Shown in pieces: positions 25,235-32,211 of a DNA stretch of 64,000 nucleotides. The stretch's first letter is position 1. Every line of letters starts with the position of its first letter. The position numbers and the translations under genes are program-made. The notes beneath the pieces are model-generated. The model was given only the letters and a program-made list of their open reading frames with translations, had not been told where the DNA came from and searched no databases. The stretch lies in contig JBBDMM010000016.1 in NCBI GenBank assembly GCA_040878325.1, forward strand, positions 1-64,000, read 5' to 3'. The stretch comes from Acidimicrobiia bacterium. GTDB lineage: Bacteria; Actinomycetota; Acidimicrobiia; Spongiisociales; UBA11373.

Positions 25235-25828
25235 ATGCCCCACCGGCCGCTTGCCATCGTTCCTCTCAAAGACTTTCGCGACGCGAAAGGGCGGCTCGAC
25301 CTTTCACCGGAGAATCGGTCGTCGCTCACCCAGGCAGTTGCCGAGCACGTGATCATCGCGTGTCGGGACGGAGGGCTGACTCCCCTCGTCGTCACCGGTT
25401 CTGAGGGCATGCGCGCCTGGGCGGCTGCGTTCGGGGCGGACGTGCTGGTCGAGACCTCGGGTGAAAGTCTCGATGCTGCGGCCGCCCACGGAGCCGCCCA
25501 GGCCGGAGGCGGCCCGTGGCTCGTCGTCCACGGCGACCTTCCACTTCTCTCGGCAGAGGACATTGCCCACGTCGGTCACTTGCTGGCGCGGGGCGGAGTC
25601 GTCCTCGCCCCGTCCCGGGATGGTGGCACCAACTTGTTGGGGGCCACGGGGCACTTCGACTTCCGCTACGGGCCGGCATCGTTCCACCGGCACCTGGCGG
25701 TGGCGGCCGACTGCGAGGTCGAGGTGGTGATCCGCCCCGGCACCGCCCTCGAGATCGACACCCTGTCGGACCTCCACTCGGTCGCGCGGCTCCCCTCCGG
25801 GGAATGGCTGCGCCGCTTCCTATCCTGA
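25235..25828 (+). CDS. cofC: CofC/FbiD guanylyltransferase of F420 biosynthesis
   Basis: This cytoplasmic nucleotidyltransferase joins GMP to 2-phospholactate or, in actinobacteria, phosphoenolpyruvate, giving the precursor of coenzyme F420. IVPLKDFRDAKGRL is the nucleotide-binding opening, VHGDLPLLS the metal-binding Asp, APSRDGGTNLL and FRYGPASFHRHL are family signatures. Length 197 aa is typical. It shows that the organism probably makes F420; the other fbi genes are outside the window. It lies beside pyruvate kinase, whose substrate is phosphoenolpyruvate, but on the opposite strand. Confidence 0.93.
   Translation: MPHRPLAIVPLKDFRDAKGRLDLSPENRSSLTQAVAEHVIIACRDGGLTPLVVTGSEGMRAWAAAFGADVLVETSGESLDAAAAHGAAQAGGGPWLVVHGDLPLLSAEDIAHVGHLLARGGVVLAPSRDGGTNLLGATGHFDFRYGPASFHRHLAVAADCEVEVVIRPGTALEIDTLSDLHSVARLPSGEWLRRFLS
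25821..25826 (+). promoter_or_regulatory. -10 box inside the 3' end of cofC
   Basis: TATCCT, 6 nt before the ATG at 25833; it overlaps the cofC stop region and would let the next gene be expressed on its own. Confidence 0.45.
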
Positions 25829-25832
25829 GCGC

Positions 25833-26954
25833 ATGAGCCAGATCGCAGTCTTGGGTGCAGGAATCGTCGGCCGGGCCGCGGCGTGGGACATGGTCCGCCG
25901 CGGCCACTCGGTTGTGATCGCCGACGTCGACCGAACCGCAGTCGATCAAGCCGCCACGGTGTCCGGAGCCACCGGATCGATCCTCGATGCGACCGATCCT
26001 ACGGCGCTGAGGGCCTTCCTCGAAGGGGTCGAGCTCGTGGTGTCCGCGGTTCCGTATGCCCTCGGCTTCGAAGTCGCCCGAACCGCGATCGATTCGGAAA
26101 CGCACTACCTCGACTTCGGAGGGAACCCAACCATCGTCGGCCGCCAGCTGACGCTTGACGCCGCCGCTCGCCGGGCCGGAGTCGGCGTGGTCCCCGACTG
26201 CGGCCTTGCCCCCGGAATGGCCAACGTGCTCGCCGTGGGCGCGGTCGAGGCGCTCGGTGACGGCCCGATCGACGAGGTCCGGCTTCGGGTGGGGGCGCTC
26301 CCCGCGGTCCCCACCGGCGCCCTCGGCTACCAGCTGGCATTCAATCCCGCCGGTCTGGTCAACGAGTACGACGAGCCCTGCGAGATCCTCGCCGGCGGCA
26401 AGTACGCCACCGTCGAACCCCTAACCGAGACCGAGGATGTCGCCTGGCCGGGCTGGGGGCCGCTCGAAGCGTTTCACACCGCCGGTGGTTCGTCGTCTCT
26501 CCCCCGCATGTGGGAGGGACAGGTGACTGAACTCGACTACAAGACCCTCCGCTTCCCCGGCCACGCCAACCCGCTACGGGCGATGCGTGAAGTAGGTCTG
26601 TTCTCCGAGGAACCCCAGCCAGACTCCGGGATCGCCCCGCGCACCGTGCTGCTCGAGGCGCTCCGTCGACACCTTCCCAGCGGCGCCGACGATGTGGTCC
26701 TGGTGCGGGTCTGGGCCACCGCCACCCGGGACGGCAAGCGCCGTACCGTGGGGTACCAGGTCGACGACCGACACGACGGAACCTTCTCCGCCCTTGCCCG
26801 CACCACCGCGTTCCCCGCCACCGCCCTCGCTCACCTACTCCTCACCGGCGAGGTCGACACCCGCGGGGCGGTGACCATGGACGGGGCAGTCCCGGCCGAG
26901 GCGATGATCCGGGAACTGGAGCCGGTAGGAGTGCGGGTGGACTCCTGGCCTTGA
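25833..26954 (+). CDS. Saccharopine dehydrogenase-family oxidoreductase
   Basis: IAVLGAGIVGRAAAWDMVRRG is the N-terminal NAD(P)-binding Rossmann motif. VVSAVPYALGFEVARTAI, HYLDFGG and PDCGLAPGMANVLA are conserved in the saccharopine dehydrogenase / lysine 6-dehydrogenase group, and the C-terminal domain is complete (373 aa in all). The most likely activity is oxidation of an amino acid in a lysine or related catabolic route; the substrate cannot be read from the sequence. It begins 4 bp after cofC. Confidence 0.82.
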   Translation: MSQIAVLGAGIVGRAAAWDMVRRGHSVVIADVDRTAVDQAATVSGATGSILDATDPTALRAFLEGVELVVSAVPYALGFEVARTAIDSETHYLDFGGNPTIVGRQLTLDAAARRAGVGVVPDCGLAPGMANVLAVGAVEALGDGPIDEVRLRVGALPAVPTGALGYQLAFNPAGLVNEYDEPCEILAGGKYATVEPLTETEDVAWPGWGPLEAFHTAGGSSSLPRMWEGQVTELDYKTLRFPGHANPLRAMREVGLFSEEPQPDSGIAPRTVLLEALRRHLPSGADDVVLVRVWATATRDGKRRTVGYQVDDRHDGTFSALARTTAFPATALAHLLLTGEVDTRGAVTMDGAVPAEAMIRELEPVGVRVDSWP

Positions 26955-26988
26955 GCCGGTAGCGGGAAGCGGGTAGCGGGTAGCGACT
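26954..26988. repeat. AGCGGGTAGCGGGTAGCG units
   Basis: About four imperfect units of AGCGGGTAGCGG begin at the stop of the saccharopine-dehydrogenase-like gene and end just before the SDR promoter. Confidence 0.6.
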
Positions 26989-26993
26989 TGCTT

Positions 26994-26999
26994 TACCAT
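26994..26999 (+). promoter_or_regulatory. -10 box of the SDR gene
   Basis: TACCAT, 7 nt before the GTG at 27007. Because this box contains the ATG at 26998, the GTG is the better start. Confidence 0.4.
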
Positions 27000-27006
27000 G
27001 AACCCG

Positions 27007-27732
27007 GTGAAGGAGACTCAAACCACTCAGGACGCCGTTGCCGTAATCACCGGGGGGACCGGAGGGTTGGGCCGACAGGTGGCGCATCGGCTCGCCGCCT
27101 CGGGTCATCGGCTGGCCATCACCTATCTCGTCCCGCAGGAAGCCAACGAGGTCGAGGAGTTTCTACGGATGCCGGAGGACCGGCTGCTGTTGAAGCGAGT
27201 CGACTGCACCGACTCTGAGAGCGTCAACAGCTTCATCAAAGAGGTGGCGTCGACCTTCGGCCAGATCAACGTGCTCGCCTGTCTGGTGGGCGGTTGGGCC
27301 GGAGGCCGCGACGTAGAGGAGACCGACGACGTCCGCTTCGATCGAATGATCGACCTGAACCTCCGCACCTCATTCAACGCAGTCCGCGCCACCCTCCCGT
27401 ACCTGCGCGATGCCGATTGGGGACGGATCCTGATGATCGGAAGTCGATCGGCAGTAGATCCACCCGCCGGTCAGGCCATGTACAACGTGGCCAAGGCCGG
27501 GGTCATCGCCCTGGTGCGCACCATCGCCGAAGAGGTGAGCGACTCGGAGGTGACCGCCAACGTGGTGCTCCCCTCACTCATCGACACGCCCGCCTTTCGC
27601 GAGGTGGTGCCATTTGCCAACTACGTCGACTGGCCCACCCCCGAGGAGATCGCCGCCGTCATCGAGTTCCTCGTATCGCCCACCTCCGGTGTGATCAACG
27701 GCGCGATGGTCCCGGTCTACGGGAAGACGTAA
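27007..27732 (+). CDS. SDR-family oxidoreductase
   Basis: AVITGGTGGLGRQVAHRLA is the TGxxxGxG cofactor loop, MIGSRSA gives the catalytic Ser and YNVAKAG the YxxxK pair, followed by NVVLPSLIDTPAFR. It is a classical short-chain dehydrogenase of 241 aa. The substrate is unknown. The start could also be the ATG at 26998, which is in frame. Confidence 0.88.
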   Translation: MKETQTTQDAVAVITGGTGGLGRQVAHRLAASGHRLAITYLVPQEANEVEEFLRMPEDRLLLKRVDCTDSESVNSFIKEVASTFGQINVLACLVGGWAGGRDVEETDDVRFDRMIDLNLRTSFNAVRATLPYLRDADWGRILMIGSRSAVDPPAGQAMYNVAKAGVIALVRTIAEEVSDSEVTANVVLPSLIDTPAFREVVPFANYVDWPTPEEIAAVIEFLVSPTSGVINGAMVPVYGKT

Positions 27733-27807
27733 GAGGGCCTCGCTCGCTCGGCCGCGCGGCGATTGGTTCCGCGTTCGTGTGCCTTCCGGCTGTGCCAACA
27801 TCGTGAG

Positions 27808-28251
27808 ATGAACGAGGATGACCGCTCCCTTCGGAACACCACCTACGGATTGTTCGTCGAGCTCGGCAGAGCTCCGACGGTGAGCGATGTCGCCGAAAAG
27901 TTGAACCGGACGCCAGAGGAGGTTGTAGCCGGCTGGCGGCGGCTTCATGCCGACCATGCGTTGGTACTCCAGGACAAGGCGGACGAGATCCGCATGGCCA
28001 ACCCATTCTCGGCGGTACCCACCGCCTACCGAGTACATGCAGACGGTCGATGGTGGTATGCCAACTGCGCCTGGGATGCGTTCGGAGTCCTCGCCGCGCT
28101 CCACGCAGACGGTCACATTGAGGCGTCTTGTCCTGATTGTGGCGACCCGATCGAAATCGAAGTGAAGGCCGGGCGTCCCGACAACGATACGTTGTGGTTC
28201 CACTGCCTTGTCCCTGCCTCGTCGTGGTGGGACGAGATCGCATTCACCTGA
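27808..28251 (+). CDS. Alkylmercury lyase (MerB)-family protein, N-terminal part before an in-frame UGA
   Basis: A winged-helix-like segment (APTVSDVAEKLNRTPEEVV, residues 22-40) precedes the MerB-type core: NPFSAVPTAYRV, then NC87AWD90, matching the Cys96-x2-Asp99 catalytic pair of MerB, and SCPDCG (108-112). The frame ends ...WWDEIAFT-UGA, and the same frame continues as the missing C-terminal part of the family (next entry). The UGA is codon 148, 61 residues after Cys87; in MerB the second catalytic Cys (159) is 63 residues after Cys96. A hairpin follows the UGA within 5 nt. It is therefore either a selenoprotein, a split gene or a nonsense mutant. Many family members are annotated as lyases without proven activity on organomercurials. 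Confidence 0.75.
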   Translation: MNEDDRSLRNTTYGLFVELGRAPTVSDVAEKLNRTPEEVVAGWRRLHADHALVLQDKADEIRMANPFSAVPTAYRVHADGRWWYANCAWDAFGVLAALHADGHIEASCPDCGDPIEIEVKAGRPDNDTLWFHCLVPASSWWDEIAFT

Positions 28252-28255
28252 AGCA

Positions 28256-28288
28256 CGATGAACCTCTTCCGGTCGGAAGAACACATCG
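28256..28288 (+). promoter_or_regulatory. SECIS-like hairpin directly after the UGA
   Basis: CGATG (28256-28260) pairs with CATCG (28284-28288); after an AACC/ACA internal loop, TCTTCC (28265-28270) pairs with GGAAGA (28275-28280) around the loop GGTC (28271-28274). The apical loop begins 20 nt after the UGA and opens with GG. Bacterial selenocysteine insertion elements have this layout, and the E. coli fdhF loop also contains GGUC. The bases also encode the conserved LFRSEEH, so coding constraint may explain part of it. Confidence 0.45.
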
Positions 28289-28476
28289 GCCGATGGCTGG
28301 GAGGACGAACTCCAGGAGCCACCATCCCGGTCTCCACATTGAACGAACTCGCCCATGCCTGGTGGAGTGACCGGATCTCCCCGAACTGGCATCCCCGCAC
28401 GCCGGAACAAGGCCAGCGCATCCTCGACGAATTGGGCCTCGACTCCGAGTTCTGGCGCATTCGCAGGCCAGGGTGA
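28258..28476 (+). CDS. Alkylmercury lyase-family protein, C-terminal part after the UGA
   Basis: MNLFRSEEHIGRW and the ending LGLDSEFWRI match the C-terminal third of the same MerB-like family. It is in the same frame as the previous entry, separated only by UGA-Ser-Thr. There is no ribosome binding site or -10 box at useful distance before the ATG, so independent translation is doubtful; readthrough of 27808-28476 would give one 222-residue protein of family length. Confidence 0.6.
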   Translation: MNLFRSEEHIGRWLGGRTPGATIPVSTLNELAHAWWSDRISPNWHPRTPEQGQRILDELGLDSEFWRIRRPG

Positions 28477-28487
28477 GTAAACCCTCC

Positions 28488-28519
28488 CCTCGGCGAGCGT
28501 ACGTAAATGTCATCAGAGG
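28488..28519 (+). repeat. Array repeat, copy A
   Basis: Core CGAGCGTACGTAAATGTCAT between CCTCGG and CAGAGG arms. It lies 12 bp after the MerB-family stop and 42 bp before the hydrolase ATG. Confidence 0.8.
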
Positions 28520-28560
28520 CTGTGCCCCAATCGGGGGCGGCATCTGTCAGGATTGAGCCG

Positions 28561-29235
28561 ATGGAAGTTGAGCTCCGGGCGGGTCCCTTCTCCTATGTCG
28601 ACACCGGCGGCGGCAAGGAAGTGATTCTCCTTCTGCATGCCATGCGCAGGTCGTCCAGTGACTGGCAGCCAATCATCGAGCGGCTTGGGGACACGTACCG
28701 GATGATCGCCCTGGACTTGCGGGGGCACGGCGGCAGTAGCCGACCTGCCAGTTACTCGCTTGAGTTGATGCGAGATGACGTTCGGGACTTCGCCGATGCC
28801 CTCCGACTCTCCCGGTTCCACCTGATCGGACACTCCATGGGAGCCACGGTCGCAATTCTGTTCGCCGAACGATGGCCGAGCCGACTTGACCGCCTGGTGC
28901 TCGAAGACACCCCGCCCCCCTCAGGTCGAGAGCAGGTTTCGGCGCCACCTCCCGAGGCTCCCGAACCAGTGCTGTTCGACTGGGCGGTACTCGGCCCGAT
29001 CATCCACCAACTCAACAACCCAGACCCTGGATGGTGGACCGACCTCCCCAACATCACCGCCCCCACACTCGTCGTCGGAGGCGGCAGCGACAGCTTCATC
29101 GATCAGGGAGAGTTGGCGGACATGGTGAGTCGGATCCCGGACGCACGACTTGTAACGATCGAGGCCGGCCACCATGTGCACAGCACCAAGCCTGACGAGT
29201 TCGCATCAGCCGTCTACGACTTTCTCACCGCGTAG
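28561..29235 (+). CDS. Alpha/beta-hydrolase
   Basis: VILLLHAMRRSSSDW forms the oxyanion-hole strand, DLRGHGGSS is the loop before helix A, GHSMGAT carries the nucleophile Ser, and the charge-relay Asp and His are near VVGGGSDSF and EAGHHVHS. Length is 224 aa from the ATG at 28561. A frame-matched ATG at 28507 lies inside repeat A and I regard it as part of the repeat. The substrate is unknown; the fold includes esterases and dehalogenases. It is the first gene of the repeat-bounded array. Confidence 0.85.
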   Translation: MEVELRAGPFSYVDTGGGKEVILLLHAMRRSSSDWQPIIERLGDTYRMIALDLRGHGGSSRPASYSLELMRDDVRDFADALRLSRFHLIGHSMGATVAILFAERWPSRLDRLVLEDTPPPSGREQVSAPPPEAPEPVLFDWAVLGPIIHQLNNPDPGWWTDLPNITAPTLVVGGGSDSFIDQGELADMVSRIPDARLVTIEAGHHVHSTKPDEFASAVYDFLTA

Positions 29236-29245
29236 TGCCCTCGGA

Positions 29246-29305
29246 GCAAAAGTCGGCCCCGTCGGCCACCGTACGTAAAGGTCATCCGAGATCGGGGTCC
29301 TTTGC
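29246..29305 (+). repeat. Array repeat, copy B, with extended imperfect hairpin
   Basis: The core is ACCGTACGTAAAGGTCATCC. GCAAA (29246-29250) pairs with TTTGC (29301-29305), CCCC with GGGG, TCGG with CCGA and ACC with GGT, so the whole 60 bp can fold with a loop of GTACGTAAA. Confidence 0.8.
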
Positions 29306-29351
29306 GGCGACACAGGACCTTGACCCGTGGTGTCGACCAGAATCACGCAGG

Positions 29352-30239
29352 ATGAACGAAGAGCAGTTGGAGAGGCTGCGAGTCGGGAAGGGCTTCATCG
29401 CCGCGCTTGATCAGAGCGGCGGGAGCACACCCGGCGCGCTGGAACACTACGGGATAGCTGAGGCCGGCTTCCCCACCGAGGATGACATGTTCGATCTCAT
29501 CCACGAGATGCGAACTCGCATCATCACGAGTCGGAGCTTCACAGGTGATCGGATCATCGGGGTGATCCTGTTCGAGAGGACAATGGACAGCGAGATCGCT
29601 GGCCGCGCGTCGGCGGAGTACCTCTGGTCGGTCAAGGGTGTCGTTCCGTTCCTCAAAGTCGATCGAGGCCTCGCGGATATGGCCGACGGCAGCCGCCGGA
29701 TGAACCCGATACCGGACCTCGGGTCGCTCCTCGAGCGTGCCACGGAGAAGGGCGTGTTTGGTACCAAGATGCGTTCGCTGGTCAGGCTTGCCGACCCCGG
29801 GGGGGTAAATGCGGTCGTCGACCAGCAAGTCGAGATCGGTTGTCGCATACTCGATGCCGGCCTGATCCCCATCCTCGAACCGGAAGTCGACATAGACAGC
29901 CCACAGAAGTCGGAGGTAGAACTCCTGCTGAAGCACGCTCTGCTGTCGCGTCTCGACGAGCTCTCGTCCAGCCAGTCGGTGATCCTCAAACTCACGCTGC
30001 CCGAGGAGGCCGACCTCTATCGGAGTCTCGTAGAGCACCCGCGAGTCCTCCGGGTGGCAGCCTTGTCGGGAGGGTTTTCACGGGACGAAGCCAATGCACG
30101 TCTTGCGAGCAACAGTGGCGTCGTGGCGAGCTTCTCACGAGCATTCACCGAGGGCCTCCGCTTCGACCAGTCCGACAGTGAGTTCGACGCTGCCCTCGAA
30201 GCGTCCGTGGAGTCGATCTACGAGGCCTCGATCACGTAG
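29352..30239 (+). CDS. Fructose-bisphosphate aldolase class I
   Basis: GKGFIAALDQSGGSTPGALE is the hallmark opening of the bacterial class I aldolases of the FdaB type. FLKVDRGL and FGTKMRS carry active-site lysines and VILKLTLPEE the Schiff-base lysine region. It cleaves fructose 1,6-bisphosphate to triose phosphates in the cytoplasm. Length 295 aa is normal. The ATG is at 29352; the longer frame from 29235 runs through repeat B. A core-metabolism gene in a repeat-bounded array is unexpected, and another aldolase probably exists elsewhere in the genome. Confidence 0.9.
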   Translation: MNEEQLERLRVGKGFIAALDQSGGSTPGALEHYGIAEAGFPTEDDMFDLIHEMRTRIITSRSFTGDRIIGVILFERTMDSEIAGRASAEYLWSVKGVVPFLKVDRGLADMADGSRRMNPIPDLGSLLERATEKGVFGTKMRSLVRLADPGGVNAVVDQQVEIGCRILDAGLIPILEPEVDIDSPQKSEVELLLKHALLSRLDELSSSQSVILKLTLPEEADLYRSLVEHPRVLRVAALSGGFSRDEANARLASNSGVVASFSRAFTEGLRFDQSDSEFDAALEASVESIYEASIT

Positions 30240-30261
30240 GCGACCCCTGCCCCCAGGCCAG

Positions 30262-30311
30262 GACCGTCCCCTCGGCCAGGGTGCGGGAATGTCACCCGAG
30301 AGGGTGTCGTG
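30262..30311 (+). repeat. Array repeat, copy C
   Basis: The core CCAGGGTGCGGGAATGTCAC lies between CTCGG and CCGAG, with GTG paired to CAC around the loop CGGGAATGT; CCC before and GGG after lengthen the stem. It lies between the convergent ends of the aldolase and the next gene. Confidence 0.8.
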
Positions 30312-30313
30312 AG

Positions 30314-30541
30314 TCAGTAGCTGACCGAGGCATCACGCACGATTGCTACAACAACCAGGACCACGAGCGCGTTGGCGGCTGCCAGCGCAAGAGAGCTGAG
30401 AACGCCTGCGAACGAGTCAACCGAACCCTGAGCGAGAACGATTGCGGCCCACGCGAGAGTGACTCCGACGCCGACCAACACCAAGCGTCGTGGGAGCGCG
30501 ATCCCTCCGACCAATGCCAGCAGCAAGACGGTGGGTATCAC
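30314..30541 (-). CDS. Small two-helix membrane protein
   Basis: The 75 residues are almost wholly hydrophobic: helices at about 4-36 (with a PRR break near 17) and 44-70, ending RDASVSY. AAAGGAAG lies 4 nt before the GTG at 30541. No family recognised. It is the third gene of the array and is transcribed against the first two. Confidence 0.65.
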   Translation of the reverse strand: MIPTVLLLALVGGIALPRRLVLVGVGVTLAWAAIVLAQGSVDSFAGVLSSLALAAANALVVLVVVAIVRDASVSY

Positions 30542-30590
30542 GCGGCTTCCTTTCCGTACTTCAAGGTACGCCTACTCGGCTCATGGGTGA

Positions 30591-30640
30591 AGTCGGCGCA
30601 CTCAGCCAGCGTGCGGAAATGTCATCAGAAGTCGGCGACT
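30591..30640 (+). repeat. Array repeat, copy D
   Basis: The core CCAGCGTGCGGAAATGTCAT is flanked by AGTCGGCGCACTCAG and CAGAAGTCGGCGACT, which pair at about 12 of 15 positions. The flanks differ from those of the other copies yet still pair. Confidence 0.8.
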
Positions 30641-31121
30641 ATCTGAACTCCCCGGACAGAAGCATCTTCACGGAGCGCCCATCTCGCGAGATCCCCCGGA
30701 ATCCGAAGCGCTCGTAGAGACGGACCGCGGGGTTCCTCTCATCGACCGAGAGACTGCACCGTTCTAACCCGTCCAGAAGCCGTACAAGTAGATCGCTCCC
30801 AACGCCCTGGTTACGGTGATCGGGAATGACCGCGATCGAGAGTTCTGGGGTGGAGTCGTCAATGAAGCCGTAGCCCGGCGCGGAATTGTCGAACAGTCGA
30901 ACCCAGGCCGCACCGATGGCTGTGCCCGAGGCATCCTCGGCGATAACTCCCCGATCACCAGTACGAAGCCCGAAGTCACGGTGATAGGGGGCCAAGTCCG
31001 GTTGATCCAAGACATCTCTCGGGAATGGCTGCATGCCAGACGGCACATACAGCGCCTCATACAGCATCTCGATCAGGAATGGCTCATCACCTGGTGAGGC
31101 GGGGCGAATCGTGTGGGCCAT
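30639..31121 (-). CDS. GNAT-family N-acetyltransferase
   Basis: HTIRPASPGDEPFLIEML is the usual N-terminal strand-helix, LSIAVIPDHRNQGVGSDLL the acetyl-CoA-binding motif A (R-N-Q-G-V-G), and DERNPAVRLYERFGFRGI motif B. Length is 160 aa. I choose the ATG at 31121 because TACGCT lies 6 nt upstream; ATGs or GTGs further out fall inside repeat E. The acceptor is unknown. Confidence 0.85.
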   Translation of the reverse strand: MAHTIRPASPGDEPFLIEMLYEALYVPSGMQPFPRDVLDQPDLAPYHRDFGLRTGDRGVIAEDASGTAIGAAWVRLFDNSAPGYGFIDDSTPELSIAVIPDHRNQGVGSDLLVRLLDGLERCSLSVDERNPAVRLYERFGFRGISRDGRSVKMLLSGEFR

Positions 31122-31127
31122 TGCTGC

Positions 31128-31133
31128 AGCGTA
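31128..31133 (-). promoter_or_regulatory. -10 box of the array GNAT gene
   Basis: TACGCT on the minus strand, 6 nt before the ATG at 31121; this array gene thus carries its own promoter. Confidence 0.5.
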
Positions 31134-31155
31134 GAGAAACGAGGTGGTGTTCATT

Positions 31156-31196
31156 ACCACCCTCCGCCAGCGTGCGGGAATGTCACCCGAGGTGGT
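31156..31196 (+). repeat. Array repeat, copy E
   Basis: The core CCAGCGTGCGGGAATGTCAC is flanked by ACCACC (31156-31161) and GGTGGT (31191-31196). In addition GAGGTGGTGTTCA occurs as a direct repeat at 31141-31153 and 31189-31201, around the core. Confidence 0.8.
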
Positions 31197-31198
31197 GT

Positions 31199-31849
31199 TC
31201 ACTCGTCGAGGAGAGTCGTGACCTGAGGAGACTTGACGAGGCACTGGCCGACGGCGAGCAGCTCGAAGTAGACAGGATTTTTCCCAACCAGGCTTGCCCT
31301 AGTGGTCAGCGAGTCGAGGGCAACGAAAGCTGCTTCCCTGGCCTTGGTGTCGGTCCTGTGAGGATCCCAATGGACACCGCCCATCTTGTTCGAAATGTAC
31401 TGAATCAGGTGCTGGCGCGAGATTCGACTGCCATCAACGACAGCGCATGGCTCGCGCAGGTATCGAGTGAGGGCCCAGGTCACCTCGGGTGGTCCGCGAT
31501 GTGAAGCATGGCGGCGGCGGATCAGTTCCGCGGGCATGACCCCGGCGTACCGGAGAACGGGCCCCACCTCCGCGCCGCCGTGTGTCGCCCCGCCAGCGAC
31601 AGCAAACTGCACCGCCTTCATGGCAAGGCCATCAAGGAACCTGTCCAGATCGGGTGAAGTCACCATGACGGGCCCCCGGAGCCCGAGCTCGGAGCGATAC
31701 CGATTCAGCAGCCCCCCATCATCGATCATGAGGCGTCTCAGTACGGTGCTGTCACGGCGGAGGAAGTCGTCGTCAACCTCCCGAAGAGTCCACGTCGAGC
31801 GCAGATAGCGAAGGTCTGCAACGACTTGGCGAGCGACTTCTGACTCCAC
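31199..31849 (-). CDS. Protein of unknown function, 216 aa
   Basis: A soluble protein with no signal or membrane helix. Features worth searching are RLMIDDGGLLNRY, VTWALTRYLREPCAVV and a C-terminal block HLIQYISNKMGGVHWDPHR. I do not recognise a family with a known role. The GTG start has TAGCCT 6 nt upstream. It is the last gene of the repeat-bounded array, next to the tRNA locus. Confidence 0.7.
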   Translation of the reverse strand: MESEVARQVVADLRYLRSTWTLREVDDDFLRRDSTVLRRLMIDDGGLLNRYRSELGLRGPVMVTSPDLDRFLDGLAMKAVQFAVAGGATHGGAEVGPVLRYAGVMPAELIRRRHASHRGPPEVTWALTRYLREPCAVVDGSRISRQHLIQYISNKMGGVHWDPHRTDTKAREAAFVALDSLTTRASLVGKNPVYFELLAVGQCLVKSPQVTTLLDE

Positions 31850-31855
31850 ATGGTC

Positions 31856-31861
31856 AGGCTA
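31856..31861 (-). promoter_or_regulatory. -10 box of the 216-aa gene
   Basis: TAGCCT on the minus strand, 6 nt before the GTG at 31849. Confidence 0.5.
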
Positions 31862-31898
31862 TCGGAGCCGACTCCTGCTCGGGTGACCGGCATCCCTG

Positions 31899-31920
31899 TC
31901 AGCCAGCGTGACCTCATCCG
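31899..31920 (+). repeat. Array repeat, possible degenerate copy F
   Basis: TCAGCCAGCGTG followed by ACC and TCATCCG resembles copies B and D with part of the loop deleted. It would close the array on the right. Confidence 0.5.
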
Positions 31921-31969
31921 TACACCACGAGGCTGAACGCGACACTGGCGGCGATGTTTCGACATGGGT

Positions 31970-31984
31970 CCCGAGGGGATTCGA
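31970..31984 (-). repeat. tRNA-Glu 3'-end fragment, candidate attachment-site remnant
   Basis: CCCGAGGGGATTCGA is identical to 32219-32233 within the T-arm and acceptor stem of tRNA-Glu, in the same orientation. A second, looser match (CCCGAG-TA-GGGAT-CGAAC) lies at 32090-32106. Confidence 0.6.
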
Positions 31985-32171
31985 CGTTCTCCGCGCAACC
32001 CGCCGACACCTCGACTGCCCCCACGCGCAGTCTCCGAACGCCAGCCGCCAGGCGGACATAAAACAACCCGAACCGAGACGGTGTTAGATCCCGAGTAGGG
32101 ATCGAACACCGCGACCACGGCCGCCATGGGATTGGGGCCCCATCTGGCGGAGGAGGCCGGACCAGCGTCTG

Positions 32172-32190
32172 TTCGGCGGCGAAGCCGCCG
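32172..32190 (-). terminator. Hairpin downstream of tRNA-Glu
   Basis: TTCGGCGGC and GCCGCCGAA form a 9-bp stem with a 3-nt loop, about 20 nt beyond the tRNA 3' end. No U-tract follows. Confidence 0.6.
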
Positions 32191-32211
32191 AAGTCCGGCC
32201 GGGTATGTAGT

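Larger units (their letters stand above)
31850..32211. other. 362-bp spacer between the array and tRNA-Glu
   Basis: No gene is seen. It holds the -10 box of the 216-aa gene, degenerate copy F, two fragments resembling the 3' part of tRNA-Glu, and the hairpin downstream of tRNA-Glu. This is what repeated integration at a tRNA 3' end can leave behind. Confidence 0.6.

Noticed and set aside
28507-28560. Hydrolase start at the ATG inside repeat A
   Set aside because: The same ATGTCA(T/C)C word occurs in copies C, D and E where it does not begin a gene, so it belongs to the repeat; the ATG at 28561 begins the conserved part.
31199-31849. Naming the 216-aa array protein
   Set aside because: No motif could be tied to a family of known activity, so it is left as unknown.
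28488-31920. Classical integron attC sites
   Set aside because: The repeats lack GTTRRRY and RYYYAAC ends, conservation is at the hairpin tip rather than the base, and no integron integrase gene is in the window.
28488-31920. CRISPR-like array
   Set aside because: Distances of 330 to 1010 bp between copies with genes in between, imperfect repeats, and no cas genes nearby; the Cas4-like nuclease at 20.3 kb is alone.
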